The notes under the pieces are model-generated. The model did no database searches, was not told where the DNA came from, and saw only the letters and a program-made list of their open reading frames with translations. From Brevundimonas sp. (GTDB lineage: Bacteria; Pseudomonadota; Alphaproteobacteria; Caulobacterales; Caulobacteraceae): a stretch of 64,000 nt of DNA. Both the position numbers and the translations under genes were made by a program. Positions 1 through 7,797 of this stretch are shown piece after piece (position 1 is the stretch's first letter; each line of letters opens with the position of its first letter). The stretch covers positions 1 to 64,000 of the forward strand of contig NZ_JACVCG010000004.1 of the NCBI RefSeq assembly GCF_016742135.1, written 5' to 3'.

Positions 1-4
1 CAAG

Positions 5-568
5 GTGACAGTCGGCACAATTCTGCTCGTTTTCCGGCGAAAGCCGGATTCCAGGGGCGGTGGGCACAAGATCGCTCTGGGCTCCGGCTTTCGCCGGAGA
101 ACGGGTTTGGCTGCCTTGGCGGTGATCGCCGCGATACCTGCGCGCGCCGAAGCGCCGACGCCCGAGGCCGAAATTCGCACGGTGATTGCCGACATGGAAG
201 CGGCCTGGAATCGAGGCGATTTCGAAGGCTATATGCGCGGCTTTCTGAACCCCGGCGTGGTGTTCGTCTCGCGCGGGCAGTTCCAGCGCGACTGGCAGGG
301 GACGCTCGACCATTATGTCCGCGATTATGGCGGATCGCCGGAGAAGCGCGGGACGCTGCATTTCTATGACATCAGGGTGGAGATGCTGGCCCCGGATGCG
401 GCGCAGCTGATCAGCCGCTACCATCTCGATCGGGCAGAAAGCCCGCAATATGGCATCAACACGCGGCTGATGCGCAAGGTGGGTGGCCGCTGGGTGATCG
501 CGCTCAACCATGTCTCGTCGAGTGAGACGCCCGATCCCAACGACCCGGTCGAAGCGCACCGCCCATAA
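5..568 (+). CDS. SnoaL-like / DUF4440 (NTF2-fold) secreted protein; start uncertain
   Basis: EAEIRTVIADMEAAWNRGDFEGYMRGF...RLMRKVGGRWVIALNHVSS is typical of NTF2-like/DUF4440 proteins. The N-terminus runs through a palindromic repeat, so the true start is unclear. Confidence 0.7.
   Translation: MTVGTILLVFRRKPDSRGGGHKIALGSGFRRRTGLAALAVIAAIPARAEAPTPEAEIRTVIADMEAAWNRGDFEGYMRGFLNPGVVFVSRGQFQRDWQGTLDHYVRDYGGSPEKRGTLHFYDIRVEMLAPDAAQLISRYHLDRAESPQYGINTRLMRKVGGRWVIALNHVSSSETPDPNDPVEAHRP
28..104. repeat. Palindromic intergenic repeat, class A (CCGGCGAAAGCCGG...CCGGCTTTCGCCGG)
   Basis: TTTTCCGGCGAAAGCCGGATTCCAG...CTGGGCTCCGGCTTTCGCCGGAGAA is inverted; related copy at 44350-44470. Confidence 0.75.
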
Positions 569-574
569 AAAAAC

Positions 575-690
575 CTCCCCTGCAAGGGGAGGTGGCTCGC
601 CAGAGGCGAGACGGAGGGGTTTCCACTTCCAATCCGGGCGACACCCCTCCACCATCCTGCGGATGGTCCCCCTCCCCCGATGGGGAGGAA
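575..690. repeat. Palindromic intergenic repeat, class B (CCTCCCC...GGGGAGG)
   Basis: aacctcccctgcaaggggaggtggc...gacggaggggttt...cccctccaccatcc...ccccctcccccgatggggagga; related copies near 42166 and 49645. Confidence 0.75.
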
Positions 691-695
691 TGGAC

Positions 696-727
696 TTCAG
701 ACCATTCAGACTGTTCAGACGGTTCAG
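696..727. repeat. Short 9-bp tandem repeats TTCAGACNN
   Basis: TTCAGACCATTCAGACTGTTCAGACGGTTCAGG; second array at 871-896. Confidence 0.8.
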
Positions 728-822
728 GCGGCAATTTATGGAGTCCCACCTGGAGTCCCTCCACCCGACTCCACACCCGCCACCGCCCCAAACCCCAAAG
801 CCTGCAACGGTTTGCGGGCCCT

Positions 823-861
823 ATGGAGAAAGTGGAGTCTGTTTTCGCAGACTCTCTCCAT
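823..861. other. Hairpin ATGGAGA-aagtg-GAGTCTG-TTTTCG-CAGACTC-TCTCCAT
   Basis: Perfect 7+7 bp arms with a 5-nt bulge and a 6-nt loop, read directly. Confidence 0.8.
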
Positions 862-954
862 CGCCGGCATTTCAGACGGTTCAGACCATTCAGACGGTGT
901 TTCGACAAAAGGCAAGTTCTTGAGTTGTTCTCACGCCCGACCCATATTGCCGAC

Positions 955-1227
955 ATGGTCCAGACGACAGCCCGCAAGGCGCCAAAGGGCAGGGGCGCGC
1001 GCTCCAATGCCACCGGCCGCTATGAGGCCCATGTGGCCGAGGCCATGGACGACGGCTGGACCTCTGACGACGCCGAGGTCGCCCCGCTGCGCACCGAGCA
1101 GCTGATCGAGCGGCCGAAGACCATCATCTCGAAGAACACCAGCCCGGATGTCGGCTTTGACCGCTCCATCAATCCCTACAAGGGCTGCGAGCACGGCTGG
1201 CCCTATTATTCTGTTACACACCCATGA
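955..1227 (+). pseudogene. 5' fragment of chromosomal PA0069-family radical SAM gene, interrupted by the integrative element
   Basis: MVQTTARKAPKGRGARSNATGRYEAH...IISKNTSPDVGFDRSINPYKGCEHG then diverges to WPYYSVTHP-stop. Host sequence ends at 1199 and continues at 16268. Confidence 0.95.
1195..1199. other. Left junction core (attL), GGCTG; likely crossover dinucleotide TG at 1198-1199
   Basis: gagcacGGCTGgccctatt; the same GGCTG at 16268-16272 gives in-frame rejoining of the host gene. Confidence 0.88.
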
Positions 1228-2312
1228 CCGAGGCTGTGAAACTGAGGTCATCCGTTCGAGGGCGCGGCGCAAAATCGAACGCCAGCGGCCGCTTCGAAGC
1301 CACCCAGGTCGAGGCTTTCGACGACGGGTGGACCGATGAAGACGCCACCGCTTCGACCCAGATTCCGACGACGATAACCCCACTCCGCTCTCGAACCATC
1401 ATCAGTAAGAACCAGAGCCCCGACATCGGCTTTGAGCGTTCCATCAACCCATACAATGGTTGCTCCCATGGATGTAGTTACTGCTATGCGCGCCCGTCCC
1501 ATGCCTACTTGGGCCTATCCCCGGGCCTGGATTTCGAGAGCCGCATCTTCTTCAAGCCCGACGCCGCGCGTCTCTTGGAACAGGAACTCAGCGCCAGGAA
1601 ATACGTCTGCAAGCGCATCCACATAGGCGGCAATACAGACCCCTATCAGCCGGACGAGCGCGAACTGAAGATCACGCGTAGCGTGCTGGAGGTGGCGGCT
1701 CGGTTCAACCAGCCTGTCAGCGTCATAACTAAATCCAGCCTGATCACGCGCGACCTCGACATCTTGGGCCCGATGGGGTGCGACCGGCTGGCGACGGCAT
1801 TTGTCTCCATCACGACCCTGGATCGCGGTCTGGCCCGCGCGATGGAGCCCCGGGCCTCGACACCCGCTAGACGGTTGGTAGCGATTTCCCGTCTGGCCGA
1901 CGCCGGCGTGCCCGTCGGTGTCGGTTTTGCCCCTGTCATTCCCGGACTGAACGACCATGAGTTAGAGTCCGTCTTGGAAGCGGCCGCCAAGGCCGGTGCG
2001 GTGACCGCTATGTACGTCACCTTGCGCCTGCCGCTGGAGATCAAGGACCTGTTTCGCGAATGGCTGGCAGACGCCCGACCGGACCGTGCGGCCCGGGTCA
2101 TGTCGCTGGTTCGCCAAACGCGCGGGGGCAAGGACTACAACGCTGACTGGGCCCAGCGGATGAAGGGCGCCGGCCCCGTAGCCGACCTGATCGGGGCTCG
2201 GTTTAAGGCGGCCGTCAAACGCTATGGGCTGGACGGACCCCGCCACGATCTGGATACGACGAGGTTCACCGTTCCACACGGGTCAAGAAGCCAGATGGAC
2301 CTTTTTGAGTAG
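1224..2312 (+). CDS. PA0069-family radical SAM protein, full-length element-borne homologue of the interrupted gene
   Basis: INPYNGCSHGCSYCYARPSHAYLGLSPGLDFESRIFFKPDAA... to RSQMDLFE; collinear with both host fragments over its whole length. Confidence 0.95.
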   Translation: MTEAVKLRSSVRGRGAKSNASGRFEATQVEAFDDGWTDEDATASTQIPTTITPLRSRTIISKNQSPDIGFERSINPYNGCSHGCSYCYARPSHAYLGLSPGLDFESRIFFKPDAARLLEQELSARKYVCKRIHIGGNTDPYQPDERELKITRSVLEVAARFNQPVSVITKSSLITRDLDILGPMGCDRLATAFVSITTLDRGLARAMEPRASTPARRLVAISRLADAGVPVGVGFAPVIPGLNDHELESVLEAAAKAGAVTAMYVTLRLPLEIKDLFREWLADARPDRAARVMSLVRQTRGGKDYNADWAQRMKGAGPVADLIGARFKAAVKRYGLDGPRHDLDTTRFTVPHGSRSQMDLFE

Positions 2313-2447
2313 ACCGCGCGAGTATGTCTGCGATGCGCCAGAAGCGGTCATTGACCTATCGCTGGGGAGCGGACGTTCAGGTCACCGGGATATAGACGGT
2401 CGAACAGAACAAGGTGCTGGTGTCAGCGGCAAACCTACGAGCGGCTA

Positions 2448-2713
2448 GTTTGAAAACTCCCACTCCTGAGTGACGAAGTGGCGGGCGACTTCGGCGCTCG
2501 CGTAGCAGCAGGCGTCGTGCAGGCGATCATCTTTTTCAGGACCACAAGCATCAGCGACCGCCTTGATGCAGATGAATTGAGGCGGAGCGGCCCTCGAATG
2601 CTTGCACGCGTAGTAGAAGCCATATGATTCCATGTCTACGCCCCCGATATTGTCGTTAAGAGACTGGATGCTTTCGACAACGTCAGTGTCCGCAATCACC
2701 GCAGAGCCAGAGA
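2448..2713 (-). pseudogene. C-terminal fragment of a nucleoside phosphorylase / MTA-SAH nucleosidase-like protein, truncated by the IS
   Basis: LSGSAVIADTDVVESIQSLNDNIGGVDMESYGFYYACKHSRAAPPQFICIKAVADACGPEKDDRLHDACCYASAEVARHFV; upstream codons are lost at the IS end. Confidence 0.75.
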
Positions 2714-3523
2714 GTGCTGTCAACTTAACTCCCACGCATCGCCAAGTTGAGCGGCTTCGATCACGACGCCACAGCCGCATTCCAGGCAGCATGCGCCTGC
2801 GCCCGGAACGTCCGAAGCGTGCTTCGGCTGACCAAATGCCGCTGGGTGTAGAAGGTGTTGTAGACGGCGGCGTGGACCGTCAGGAACCGCTGCGCTGAGG
2901 CGGCGCTCTTGAAGCCGATCATCTGCCGCTCGCGCTTTCGGATCGGCAGATGCGAGTTCTCAGCACGGTTGTTCTCGCGGAGGCGGCCGGGGTGATGGCG
3001 GTCGCTGAGACCCAGCCGATCCAGAGCGGTCTTGTACGAGCCGAGGCCGTCCGTGACGATCGTCTCCGGCACAACTGGCTGATCCCGCAGCAGCTTTCTC
3101 AGGAAGCTTTCGGCGGTCGCGGCATCCCTTCGGCGCTCGACGGTGGAACCGAGCACCTCCCCTTCGTCGTCGACCGCGCGCCAGACGTACATGTACCGCC
3201 CGCCGATCGAGCTCACCATCTCGTCCAGATGCCAGCGCGGCGAAGGCGCCGGTCGGCGTCGCCGGAGGTTCCTGGCGATCTGCAGTCCGAACTTCCGGCA
3301 CCAGTCGCGGATCGCCTCGTAGGAGACGTCGATGCCGCGTTCGGCGAGGATCTCCTCAACGTCCCGGAGGCTGAGATTGAAGCGGTAGTAGAGCCAGACC
3401 GCGCGCTTGATGACGTCGCTTTCGAACCGGTGCCGCTTGAAGCTGATTTTCGCCATAAGTCCCTGCCCTGCATGAACTTTTCAGCATATCAGTAGAGACG
3501 GGTTAGGGTTAGACTGACAGCAC
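2714..3523. mobile_element. IS6-family insertion sequence (~810 bp)
   Basis: Terminal inverted repeats GTGCTGTCA (2714-2722) and TGACAGCAC (3515-3523), imperfectly extended inward; IS6-type transposase inside. Confidence 0.85.
2761..3456 (-). CDS. IS6-family transposase (DDE)
   Basis: FKRHRFESDVIKRAVWLYYRFNLSLRDVEEILAERGIDVSYEAIRDWCRKFG...WHLDEM...VTDGLGSY...NNRAENSH. Confidence 0.96.
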   Translation of the reverse strand: MAKISFKRHRFESDVIKRAVWLYYRFNLSLRDVEEILAERGIDVSYEAIRDWCRKFGLQIARNLRRRRPAPSPRWHLDEMVSSIGGRYMYVWRAVDDEGEVLGSTVERRRDAATAESFLRKLLRDQPVVPETIVTDGLGSYKTALDRLGLSDRHHPGRLRENNRAENSHLPIRKRERQMIGFKSAASAQRFLTVHAAVYNTFYTQRHLVSRSTLRTFRAQAHAAWNAAVAS

Positions 3524-3618
3524 CATCGCAGCGGCGGTTGGCTCCGCATCCAACCACTGCCTACAGTCCCAGTATCGCCTCAAGTCGTTCCATTCTCCTC
3601 GAACCGGAGCCATAACTG

Positions 3619-4422
3619 ATGAAATCCCTCCTAAGCGCCGCCGTTCTCGTCGCCACAACTTGCGGCGTAGCGCCTTGCCTGGCTCAGTCCATCGTACCCG
3701 GGCAGGTAGTTTTCGGAGCATTGGCTCCGGAGGACCGGGTGGATCACAGGGACGCACACTACGATTGTCATGATTTTGCGGGCGTCGCAGGCCAGTCGAT
3801 CGAAATCGTCATGCGCTCCATCGACGTGGATGCCTGGGTCGCGTTGCATCGTGGACCCGGCTGCCAGGGGGACTGGGAGGACGCCGACGACGACGGCGGG
3901 TTCGGCTTTCGAGCAGCGCATCTGGAGGCGACGCTGGATCAAGGGGGCACTTGGTCGTTCCGGGCCAGCAGCGCGGATTCACGGGACGTCGGAGACTACA
4001 TGATCGGGCTGGCTGTGGCGGACACGCCCGACGCCGCCCGCCTGCGCGCGGATCCCCTGACGATGACCGTCGGCAGTGAGGTGTCCGGCGAGTTGTCTCC
4101 GGTTGATGCCAACCTGGCGCCTGGGCGATATTTCGACTGCTATGAGGTCACCGTCGCCGGACCGGTGCAGGTGATGCTGAATGTCCGATCTGCGGATTTC
4201 AGCCCTGTCGGGCACGTCTACAGGGACCCGTCGTGCCGGCGGGGGTATATTGTAGAACTAGATTCCACGTCCGGGTCGGGCGAGGTTGATCCTCAAGAAT
4301 TTCGCGCGTCTGGGCTGCTCCCCAGAGCAGGGAGTTATTTCATCGCGGTGACCAGCGGCGGCCTTCGGGAGACGGGCGCTTACTCGATGAACATCACCGC
4401 GGCTCCTGCGACCCGACCGTAG
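3619..4422 (+). CDS. Secreted protein, PPC-domain-like repeats
   Basis: Signal peptide MKSLLSAAVLVATTCGVAPCLAQ; two repeats of the form ...YDCHDFAGVAGQSIEIVMRSIDVDAWV... and ...YFDCYEVTVAGPVQVMLNVRSADFSPVG... Confidence 0.7.
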   Translation: MKSLLSAAVLVATTCGVAPCLAQSIVPGQVVFGALAPEDRVDHRDAHYDCHDFAGVAGQSIEIVMRSIDVDAWVALHRGPGCQGDWEDADDDGGFGFRAAHLEATLDQGGTWSFRASSADSRDVGDYMIGLAVADTPDAARLRADPLTMTVGSEVSGELSPVDANLAPGRYFDCYEVTVAGPVQVMLNVRSADFSPVGHVYRDPSCRRGYIVELDSTSGSGEVDPQEFRASGLLPRAGSYFIAVTSGGLRETGAYSMNITAAPATRP

Positions 4423-4567
4423 GGTAGATCAAGCTGGGCCCCGGCTCCGGCGTGTGCGGCGCAGAACGCTTCGGCGGCAGGCGAATGACGCAACCTGACG
4501 TCCTCTCCTTCTGACCTTGACGCTGGATGCCGCCTCCAGCTTCACTTCGATCTCCAAGGAGTGAGCG

Positions 4568-4993
4568 ATGTCTCTGGATCGTACGATTTTGGCGTTTGCA
4601 GCGGCTCCCCTTGCGTCGAGTCTTTCGCTCGGAGCCGCCCTCAGCGCGTCCTCAGGCGCGGACCCGACGTCTTGGGTTTTCGGGACCTTGATGATCGGAC
4701 TCTTCGGCCTCCTGTTCACCGTTCCTGCGACGGTGGTCGGAGGCGGCTCTTCACTTCTTTTGCTCAAGGCGACCCGCCGCGACAGCCTGCCCTGGTTCAT
4801 TCTGGCAGGGGCGATCGTCGGTCTGCTCTCGGGATTGATCGTGTTGTCCAGCGGCGGAACCCCTGACGAGCACAGAGAGCCGGGCTGGGTGTTGTTGCTG
4901 ATGACCGCATTCGCAGGAGCGGTGGGCGGCGCAGCGTTCGGTTTGGTCCGCGGCCATCCGACCACTGATGGCGAGGTGTCTAATGTTCTTTGA
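4568..4993 (+). CDS. Small multi-pass membrane protein, unknown function
   Basis: Several hydrophobic segments; gene order with short gaps to the next ORF. Confidence 0.65.
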   Translation: MSLDRTILAFAAAPLASSLSLGAALSASSGADPTSWVFGTLMIGLFGLLFTVPATVVGGGSSLLLLKATRRDSLPWFILAGAIVGLLSGLIVLSSGGTPDEHREPGWVLLLMTAFAGAVGGAAFGLVRGHPTTDGEVSNVL

Positions 4994-5693
4994 GTTCATC
5001 GCGACTTCTCCGGCTCTGGCCGGTCACATTCAGGATCCGGCCGAGTGCCGCGTCGCGTCTCCCGAGCAGATCGCGCGGTTCGAAGCCGTCCGCACCGATC
5101 CCGCCTATGCCGACGCCCGCGCTCGCAACCTCGCTTACGAGGACGAGCTGTTCGCTGAGTTCGTCATTCCCGATGGCCCATGGCGATCGCCGCCTCCCGA
5201 CGCCCGCGTGCTGTTTCGAACGATCGCGCCGCCGGGCGGCCTCTACGGCAACACGATCTGGACGGCCGTCTGGCAGGAGAGCGACGGCTCCTGGTGGTTC
5301 TGGAAACAGGACCGTGACCCGCGGGTCGTCCAGCAGCCGCCCCAGCCCGGCTCCGCGCCCTCGGCCGCATCGGACACCGAGCGGTGGAAACCCTTGAGCG
5401 GTCGCCTTCGGGCGCAGAACGCGCAGGCGATCGAGGCGAGCCTCGAGGATCCTTGCCGCGCCGCGGCGGGACCTTTCTGGCCCGGCGAGGTTCCCTACGT
5501 GCCACCGCCTCCCCCTCCGGGCGTGCCCATGATTCCCCCGCCGCCTCCGACTCCGCCCGTTCCTGACTCCACCGTCGTCCATGTTCAGATGACCGAGCGG
5601 GGCCAACCGATGCGGCGGCTCGGCGCGTGGCGGACAGGGCATGGCAACCGGCTCATCGGCGCCGTCGCTTGGCCCCAACCGGAACTGGAGTAG
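4983..5693 (+). CDS. Hypothetical protein with proline-rich linker
   Basis: ORF with YVPPPPPPGVPMIPPPPPTPPVPDST linker; overlaps the end of the upstream ORF. Confidence 0.65.
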   Translation: MFFEFIATSPALAGHIQDPAECRVASPEQIARFEAVRTDPAYADARARNLAYEDELFAEFVIPDGPWRSPPPDARVLFRTIAPPGGLYGNTIWTAVWQESDGSWWFWKQDRDPRVVQQPPQPGSAPSAASDTERWKPLSGRLRAQNAQAIEASLEDPCRAAAGPFWPGEVPYVPPPPPPGVPMIPPPPPTPPVPDSTVVHVQMTERGQPMRRLGAWRTGHGNRLIGAVAWPQPELE

Positions 5694-5696
5694 GCG

Positions 5697-6191
5697 ATGG
5701 TCCGTGCCGCTCTTGCCCTGGTCCTCGTCCAGGCCCCGCTGACCCCCGTGCCCGACGCTCTCCGCGCTCCTGAGGCGGAGATCGTCGTGCTCGCCACAGG
5801 CGGCCCCGGAGACCCCGTCGCCGACCGGACCGTGCGACTGATCGAGGCGCTCGAAGCCGACGGCCGGCTCATTTACGGCCGGCCTTCCTTCGACGGCGAG
5901 GTGTTTCGACACTGCGTGACGGAAGACCCGAACCCCACCACCGAACGCCGCGACTGCGTGCGGGCCGCCATTCCTGAGCGCGCCTCGGCAACGCCGTTGG
6001 TGGTCATCGTCCTCGGCGACACGCGCGAGCGCGGCTCCTATCAGAGAATGGAGTGCATAGGTCCGCTCAGCGAAGGCTATCGCCGGTCGATCTACGTCAG
6101 GGATTTCGATCACCCCAGACCCGACGTGTCGGGCGGCACGCGCGACGCGGCTCTTCGGTGCATCGAGCAGGCGCTCGCAGCCAGCAGATAA
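5697..6191 (+). CDS. Hypothetical protein
   Basis: Continuous ORF in same-strand gene string, 3-nt gap to previous ORF. Confidence 0.6.
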   Translation: MVRAALALVLVQAPLTPVPDALRAPEAEIVVLATGGPGDPVADRTVRLIEALEADGRLIYGRPSFDGEVFRHCVTEDPNPTTERRDCVRAAIPERASATPLVVIVLGDTRERGSYQRMECIGPLSEGYRRSIYVRDFDHPRPDVSGGTRDAALRCIEQALAASR

Positions 6192-6212
6192 ACACTCCCG
6201 CGTAACCAGCCC

Positions 6213-6758
6213 ATGATCGCCAGGATGTCGCCCAGGATGCGCAATCTGTTTTGGACCTTCGCCTTCTGCCTTGTGACGGCTCTAGCGGCTCCATCGGCGC
6301 GGGCCGCGCAGATGACGCCTGCGGCGGAGGCCCCCGAGACGCAGGAACAGCGGCTCGACTGCAGCCGGCTCACCGACAGCCTTTACTGGTTCTGCTACGC
6401 GCTTGATCGGAGAAACTGCGGCGTGGCGGATCGCAGCCACTACTGGTTCTGCAGGGCGATCTCCGAGCGCAAATGCAATTTCGCGGATCGCTCGGACTAC
6501 TGGGAGTGCCGTGCGCTCACCGAGAGGCGGTGCAACTTCGCCGACACAGATCGGTACTGGCTGTGCAAGGCGTTCACCGAGGATTGCGCCCTTGCACCGA
6601 TCGAGCACCGCGACTTCTGCTATGCGATCGCTCCGGTCTATCGCGGCAGGGAGCCTTGGTGCCTCGTGAGTGAATGGTGCCCCCGTTGTCCGATGCGGAC
6701 ACGAAGGCATGGCTGCGTGGCGTTGGCGAAGGGACACGCCGCCGGACAGTCCGGCTAA
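6213..6758 (+). CDS. Secreted Cys/Trp-rich repeat protein
   Basis: Signal peptide then five ~19-aa repeats: DCSRLTDSLYWFCYALDRR/NCGVADRSHYWFCRAISER/KCNFADRSDYWECRALTER/RCNFADTDRYWLCKAFTE/DCALAPIEHRDFCYAIAPV. Confidence 0.7.
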   Translation: MIARMSPRMRNLFWTFAFCLVTALAAPSARAAQMTPAAEAPETQEQRLDCSRLTDSLYWFCYALDRRNCGVADRSHYWFCRAISERKCNFADRSDYWECRALTERRCNFADTDRYWLCKAFTEDCALAPIEHRDFCYAIAPVYRGREPWCLVSEWCPRCPMRTRRHGCVALAKGHAAGQSG

Positions 6759-6785
6759 ATGGCCGATTGCTCACGGAGAACGGAA

Positions 6786-7211
6786 ATGTCGCGGACGCAT
6801 ATGTTCCAGGCTGCGGTGCTGGCGATCTCACTGGGCCTTGCAGCCCCCGCCGGCCCAGCTTGTGCATGCACCTGCCTTCCCCCGGATCCCGCCGACCAGG
6901 TGGACGAGGCCGACGTCATCTTCGTCGGCAGGGTCGAGCGCGTCGTTCGCGTGGGCCAGGCTGGCGGCCGACCGATCAGCGCGACCGTCTTCAGGATCGA
7001 ACGGTCGCTCAAGGGCGACGTCGGAACGTGGACCGCCGTTCGTCACCAGTCCGGTGACAGCAGCCTTTGCGGCATGCAGTTCGACCGCGACCGCGAACAC
7101 GTCGTCTTCGCGCGTCGAGCCGAAGGGCGCCTTTACGCCCAGGCTTGCAGCCGGGACTGGCTGCCGCTCGAGCGATATGAAGCGGAGCTGATTAAGCTTC
7201 AGACTCGATGA
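6786..7211 (+). CDS. Secreted TIMP/NTR-like domain protein
   Basis: Signal peptide followed by CACTCLPPDPADQVDEADVIFVGRVERVV, typical of bacterial NTR/TIMP-like proteins. Confidence 0.65.
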   Translation: MSRTHMFQAAVLAISLGLAAPAGPACACTCLPPDPADQVDEADVIFVGRVERVVRVGQAGGRPISATVFRIERSLKGDVGTWTAVRHQSGDSSLCGMQFDRDREHVVFARRAEGRLYAQACSRDWLPLERYEAELIKLQTR

Positions 7212-7263
7212 TCACAGGCATTGCTGAGTGGGCGAGATGGTGCCCGCATTCCTGTGGTCCCGT

Positions 7264-7611
7264 TCAGGTTCCCCAAGCCTCGCAGGATCCCGGCATCCAA
7301 TCCACGCTGGCGCCTTCCGGTACTTGTCCGCGCCCGAGAAGCAGCTTTTCCGTGTTCGCCGGCGCCGTCACGAGCTGCTTGCCGCCCGCACGAGCCACCA
7401 CCACGCAGTAGGGGGTGTTCGACGTATTCTTCGCCCAGAGCTCTCGGTACCCGTAGGTCGAGCTGTTGTAGCCGGGGGGATAATGCCAAACGGTGATTTG
7501 CCCCCATTCGGTGCTGTGAACTTCCGGTTCGGGAGACAGGAATATCGTCTCACACCCCAACAAAACCGTGGATGCCGAAACGATGAAGAAGGCTTTCAGT
7601 AGTCGCGCCAT
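7264..7611 (-). CDS. Putative lipoprotein
   Basis: MARLLKAFFIVSASTVLLGCET lipobox. Confidence 0.65.
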   Translation of the reverse strand: MARLLKAFFIVSASTVLLGCETIFLSPEPEVHSTEWGQITVWHYPPGYNSSTYGYRELWAKNTSNTPYCVVVARAGGKQLVTAPANTEKLLLGRGQVPEGASVDWMPGSCEAWGT

Positions 7612-7797
7612 TTGCAGGATACTCTCCTTAAGTCAGACATTTGTGGAATACTTGGATGGCCCCCGATTCAGGTATCCAAGCCTCGTAGAGGAGTCCGAAT
7701 CCAGCAGCGCCTCGATCGTGGAGGTTGAGAAAGAGGAAATCAGATTCCAGCACCGCAACGTCGAAGCGCTTGCGCGGCAAGAAAGTCGGATCCCAAG

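Noticed and set aside
504-1013. Overlapping ORFs 504-1013 (-), 510-923 (+) and 680-1105 (+)
   Set aside because: They run through palindromic and 9-bp repeats and have no protein-like features.
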